Positions 62,071 to 64,000 of a DNA stretch of 64,000 nucleotides are shown here, piece by piece. Each line of letters opens with the position of its first letter. Within the stretch, counting starts at the first letter, position 1. The position numbers were made by a program, and so were the translations under genes. Under the pieces are notes generated by a model. It saw only the letters and a list, made by a program, of their open reading frames with translations, made no database searches and was not told the origin of the DNA. The stretch spans positions 3,844,001-3,908,000 of the forward strand of contig CP036296.1 of assembly GCA_007751255.1 (NCBI GenBank), written 5' to 3'. This DNA is from Engelhardtia mirabilis (GTDB lineage: Bacteria; Planctomycetota; UBA1135; GCA-002686595).

Positions 62071-63195
62071 ATGAATACTCTTCGCACCGCCAGCTTCACC
62101 CTGGCCGGTCTCGCGCTCGCCTCCGTGGCCAACGCCCAGACCTTCGAGACCATCGCCACCGAGTCCTTCGACTACGCCGACCTCAGCGGCATCGACGGCC
62201 AGGTCGGCGGCTTCGGCTGGTTCCAGCAGTGGTATGCCGGCGGCGCCGGCTACGTGACCGTGCCCGGCCTCGACGCCGCCGGCGGCGCGGCGCTCACCGA
62301 CGGCAACAACGTCGGTGCCTACCGCAGCCCGAAGACCGGCCCCTGGACCCAGACCGTGGCCCCCGGCTTCAACTTCGGCGCCGACTCGGGCTACTCCATG
62401 TGGGTCAGCTTCACGGCCCAGCGCGCGCCGGGTTCGGACAGCCAGTACGGCGGTCTCTCCCTGCACACCTCCTTCGTGGGTGAGAAGCTGTTCATCGGCA
62501 GCCCCTTCGCCTCGGGCGAGTGGGGCCTCGCGGTCCCCGGCTGCTGCGACTTCCGCGTGACCGGCAGCGACGTCACCGTCCCGACCCGCATCGTGGTCAA
62601 GATCGACTACCTGGTCGGCGACGAGCGCGTGCAGCTCTGGCTGGATCCGGGCGTCGACCACCCCACCACCACCGCCGACCTCGACATCATCGCCACCAAC
62701 CACGACTGGAACGAGATCCGCCTGCAGTCGGGTGAAGGCCCGACCGCCAACGGTTGGCTCTGGGACGACATCGTGATCGAGTGCGAGGACTGCACGCCGC
62801 CGGATCTCGTGACCGACGTGGACGCCATCTCCGTGGCCACCGGCGGCGCCCAGACGATGACCCTCTACGCCGGCCAGGAGAACGAGGGCGACCTCTACAT
62901 CCTGGTGGGTTCCCTGTCGGGCACCTCGCCCGGTATCCCGATCGGTCCGGGCGTCCTGCCCCTGAACCTCGACGCGTACCTCAACGCCACGCTCAGCGCG
63001 CCGGCCGGCGTCGGCCTGACCAACTCGAGCAACTTCCTCAACGGTGACGGCAGCGAGAACGCAACCCTGACGGTTCCCGCCGGCCTCGGCGTGCTCGCCG
63101 GTCTGACCGCCAACCACGCCTACGTCGTGCTCGACCTCGGCACCTTCGGCATCAGCAAGGTCAGCAGCGCCGCGTCGCTGACCTTCAACCCGTGA
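62071..63195 (+). CDS. Secreted LamG-like protein with shared C-terminal module
   Basis: A 374-residue protein with a signal peptide (FTLAGLALASVANA). A concanavalin/LamG-like sandwich at ~25-245 starts with TIATESFDYADLSGIDGQ and contains MWVSFTAQRAPGSDSQYGGLSLH and LFIGSPFASGEWGL. Residues ~250-374 are the module shared with the proteins at 28051 and 29054 (TDVDAISVATGGAQTMTLYAG, YILVGSLSGTSPGIPIG, LNLDAYL, LTVPAGLGVLAGLTANHAYVVLDLGTFGIS). The next gene is a paralogue of its N-terminal domain. No catalytic residues recognised; carbohydrate binding is plausible given the neighbouring amylase. Confidence 0.87.
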   Translation: MNTLRTASFTLAGLALASVANAQTFETIATESFDYADLSGIDGQVGGFGWFQQWYAGGAGYVTVPGLDAAGGAALTDGNNVGAYRSPKTGPWTQTVAPGFNFGADSGYSMWVSFTAQRAPGSDSQYGGLSLHTSFVGEKLFIGSPFASGEWGLAVPGCCDFRVTGSDVTVPTRIVVKIDYLVGDERVQLWLDPGVDHPTTTADLDIIATNHDWNEIRLQSGEGPTANGWLWDDIVIECEDCTPPDLVTDVDAISVATGGAQTMTLYAGQENEGDLYILVGSLSGTSPGIPIGPGVLPLNLDAYLNATLSAPAGVGLTNSSNFLNGDGSENATLTVPAGLGVLAGLTANHAYVVLDLGTFGISKVSSAASLTFNP

Positions 63196-63238
63196 TCCGC
63201 TAGCGGAGCGCCCAGAGCGCCTCGCTCCGAGCGCCTCG

Positions 63239-63272
63239 GGGCGGCTCCGACCCTCGCAGGTCGGGGCCGCCC
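63239..63272 (+). terminator. 14-bp stem hairpin after the LamG-like gene
   Basis: GGGCGGCTCCGACC (63239-63252) pairs with GGTCGGGGCCGCCC (63259-63272), 13 Watson-Crick pairs plus one G-U, with a 6-base loop, 43 bp past the stop. Confidence 0.6.
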
Positions 63273-63396
63273 TCGGGCGACCTCGGGAACGCAATGGGCC
63301 CGTCGACCCTCGCTCGCCCACCAAGCTCACGACCCGGCGTGTGGCCAAGCCCGCCGCGGTCGACCCCTTCGACATCCGTGAACTCGATCCAACCAT

Positions 63397-64000
63397 GAAC
63401 ACCTCGCTCGAGCGCTGCCTCCTCGTGGCGGCCAGCGCGGCCCTCTGCGCCGGCGCTGCCCAGGCCCAGGCAGGCACCTACCGCACCATCTGCGAAGAGT
63501 CCTTCGACCTGGCCCCCGGCACCAACCTCGGCCAGACCGGGTCCGGCAGCGGCTGGGAAGCCGCCTGGTACTCCGGACCGACGGACACCAACGCCCTGAT
63601 CATCCCGGGCTCGCCCGGAGTCACGATCGGCGACGCGGTCGGCAACATCGCGTACATGAGCAACTCCCTGAACGACGGCGGTAACTACCGCCGCATCTCG
63701 GGGACGGGCTTCGAGAACATCACCGACGCGATGTTCGGCTCCGCCACGGGTCCGCTGTTCGGCAAGGACGACACGACTCTGTGGGTCACCTTCGACGCCC
63801 AGAAGATCCCGGGCGGCGACGACGCCTACGGCGGACTCTCGTTCTTCATCTTCCTGGACCCCAACGGCGTGGGTGAGTACCTGTTCATGGGCAGCCCGTT
63901 CCTGTTCGACGACTGGGGTCTGGACACCCCCACCGGGGCTCCCGGCGCGTCGACCATCGGGCAGGGCAACATCGACCAGCCCAGCCACATGGTCTACCGG
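63397..64000 (+). CDS. Secreted LamG-like protein, partial (cut by window end)
   Basis: An open frame from the ATG at 63397 to the window edge, 201 residues visible. It has a signal peptide (CLLVAASAALCAGAAQA), then the same sandwich domain as the protein at 62071: TICEESFDLAPGTNLGQ, LWVTFDAQKIPGGDDAYGGLSFF, and EYLFMGSPFLFDDWGL. The shared positions (F-A-Q-x-x-P-G-x-D, YGGLS, GSPF, WGL) mark it as a paralogue and so a tandem duplication. Whether it also ends in the shared C-terminal module lies outside the window. Confidence 0.85.

Overview
The window is a 64 kb stretch of very GC-rich bacterial chromosome that is densely coding and changes strand often. I see no rRNA or tRNA genes, no CRISPR array and no intact insertion sequence. 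The gene content suggests Planctomycetota: ECF-type sigma factor next to a Pkn2-like Ser/Thr kinase, Tat-exported Gfo/Idh/MocA oxidoreductases, DUF1080 and SUMF1-type proteins, a sulfatase-superfamily lipoprotein, and secreted FG-GAP and Kelch proteins. The high GC points to one of the deep-branching high-GC planctomycete lineages. This placement is inferred from content and is not proven.

Layout. 1-365: a 163-bp element with 36-bp terminal inverted repeats. 363-7252: nucleotide-sugar epimerase, sulfatase-like lipoprotein, AstE/AspA-type zinc hydrolase, glutamate-cysteine ligase fused to CBS domains. 7399-11997: signalling block (sigma factor, Ser/Thr kinase, LOG protein, PP2C phosphatase, second kinase-like protein). 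12058-14832: ABC-2 exporter plus 4'-phosphopantetheinyl transferase. 14909-15043: 63-bp-arm palindrome. 15128-16936: SLC13/TrkA-C transporter. 17032-23247: 2071-aa DUF4011/SF1-helicase/nuclease-like protein, a candidate phage-defence gene. 23328-25583: hybrid histidine kinase. 25751-27650: sugar isomerase plus Gfo/Idh pair. 28051-32979: secreted FG-GAP, unknown and Kelch proteins around an AT-richer operator region. 33193-38762: SUMF1, Tat-exported Gfo/Idh and Tat-exported isomerase-like protein, divergent from an ApbE-DUF1080-DUF1080 fusion lipoprotein. 38798-44671: Rsm22-like methyltransferase, GNAT, Nudix, secreted acidic protein, RNase H, SDR and a degenerate EEP protein. 44810-48780: amidase, APC permease and histone-deacetylase-like operon. 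48854-61994: a complete starch/maltodextrin locus. 62071-64000: two related secreted proteins, the second cut by the window end.

How the genes work together. The clearest pathway is alpha-glucan use. A secreted GH13 enzyme (59814) and a lipoprotein GH13 enzyme (52488) would cut polymers outside the cytoplasm. A CUT1-type ABC importer (binding protein fused to its first permease at 54977, second permease at 57457, ATPase at 58319) would import oligosaccharides. MalQ (51010) and glucan phosphorylase (48854) would process them inside. The two halves diverge from one palindromic -10 element, and two similar LacI-type palindromes sit in the locus. A second theme is oxidative sugar processing by two Gfo/Idh plus TIM-barrel pairs, one cytoplasmic and one Tat-exported beside DUF1080 domains; this fits 3-keto-glycoside chemistry, which is an inference.

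Two genome-wide signals recur. Many genes have a TAGNNT-like -10 hexamer ending only 6-13 nt before the start codon, which implies leaderless mRNAs. Three secreted proteins share a ~120-residue C-terminal module that may be a lineage-specific sorting domain.
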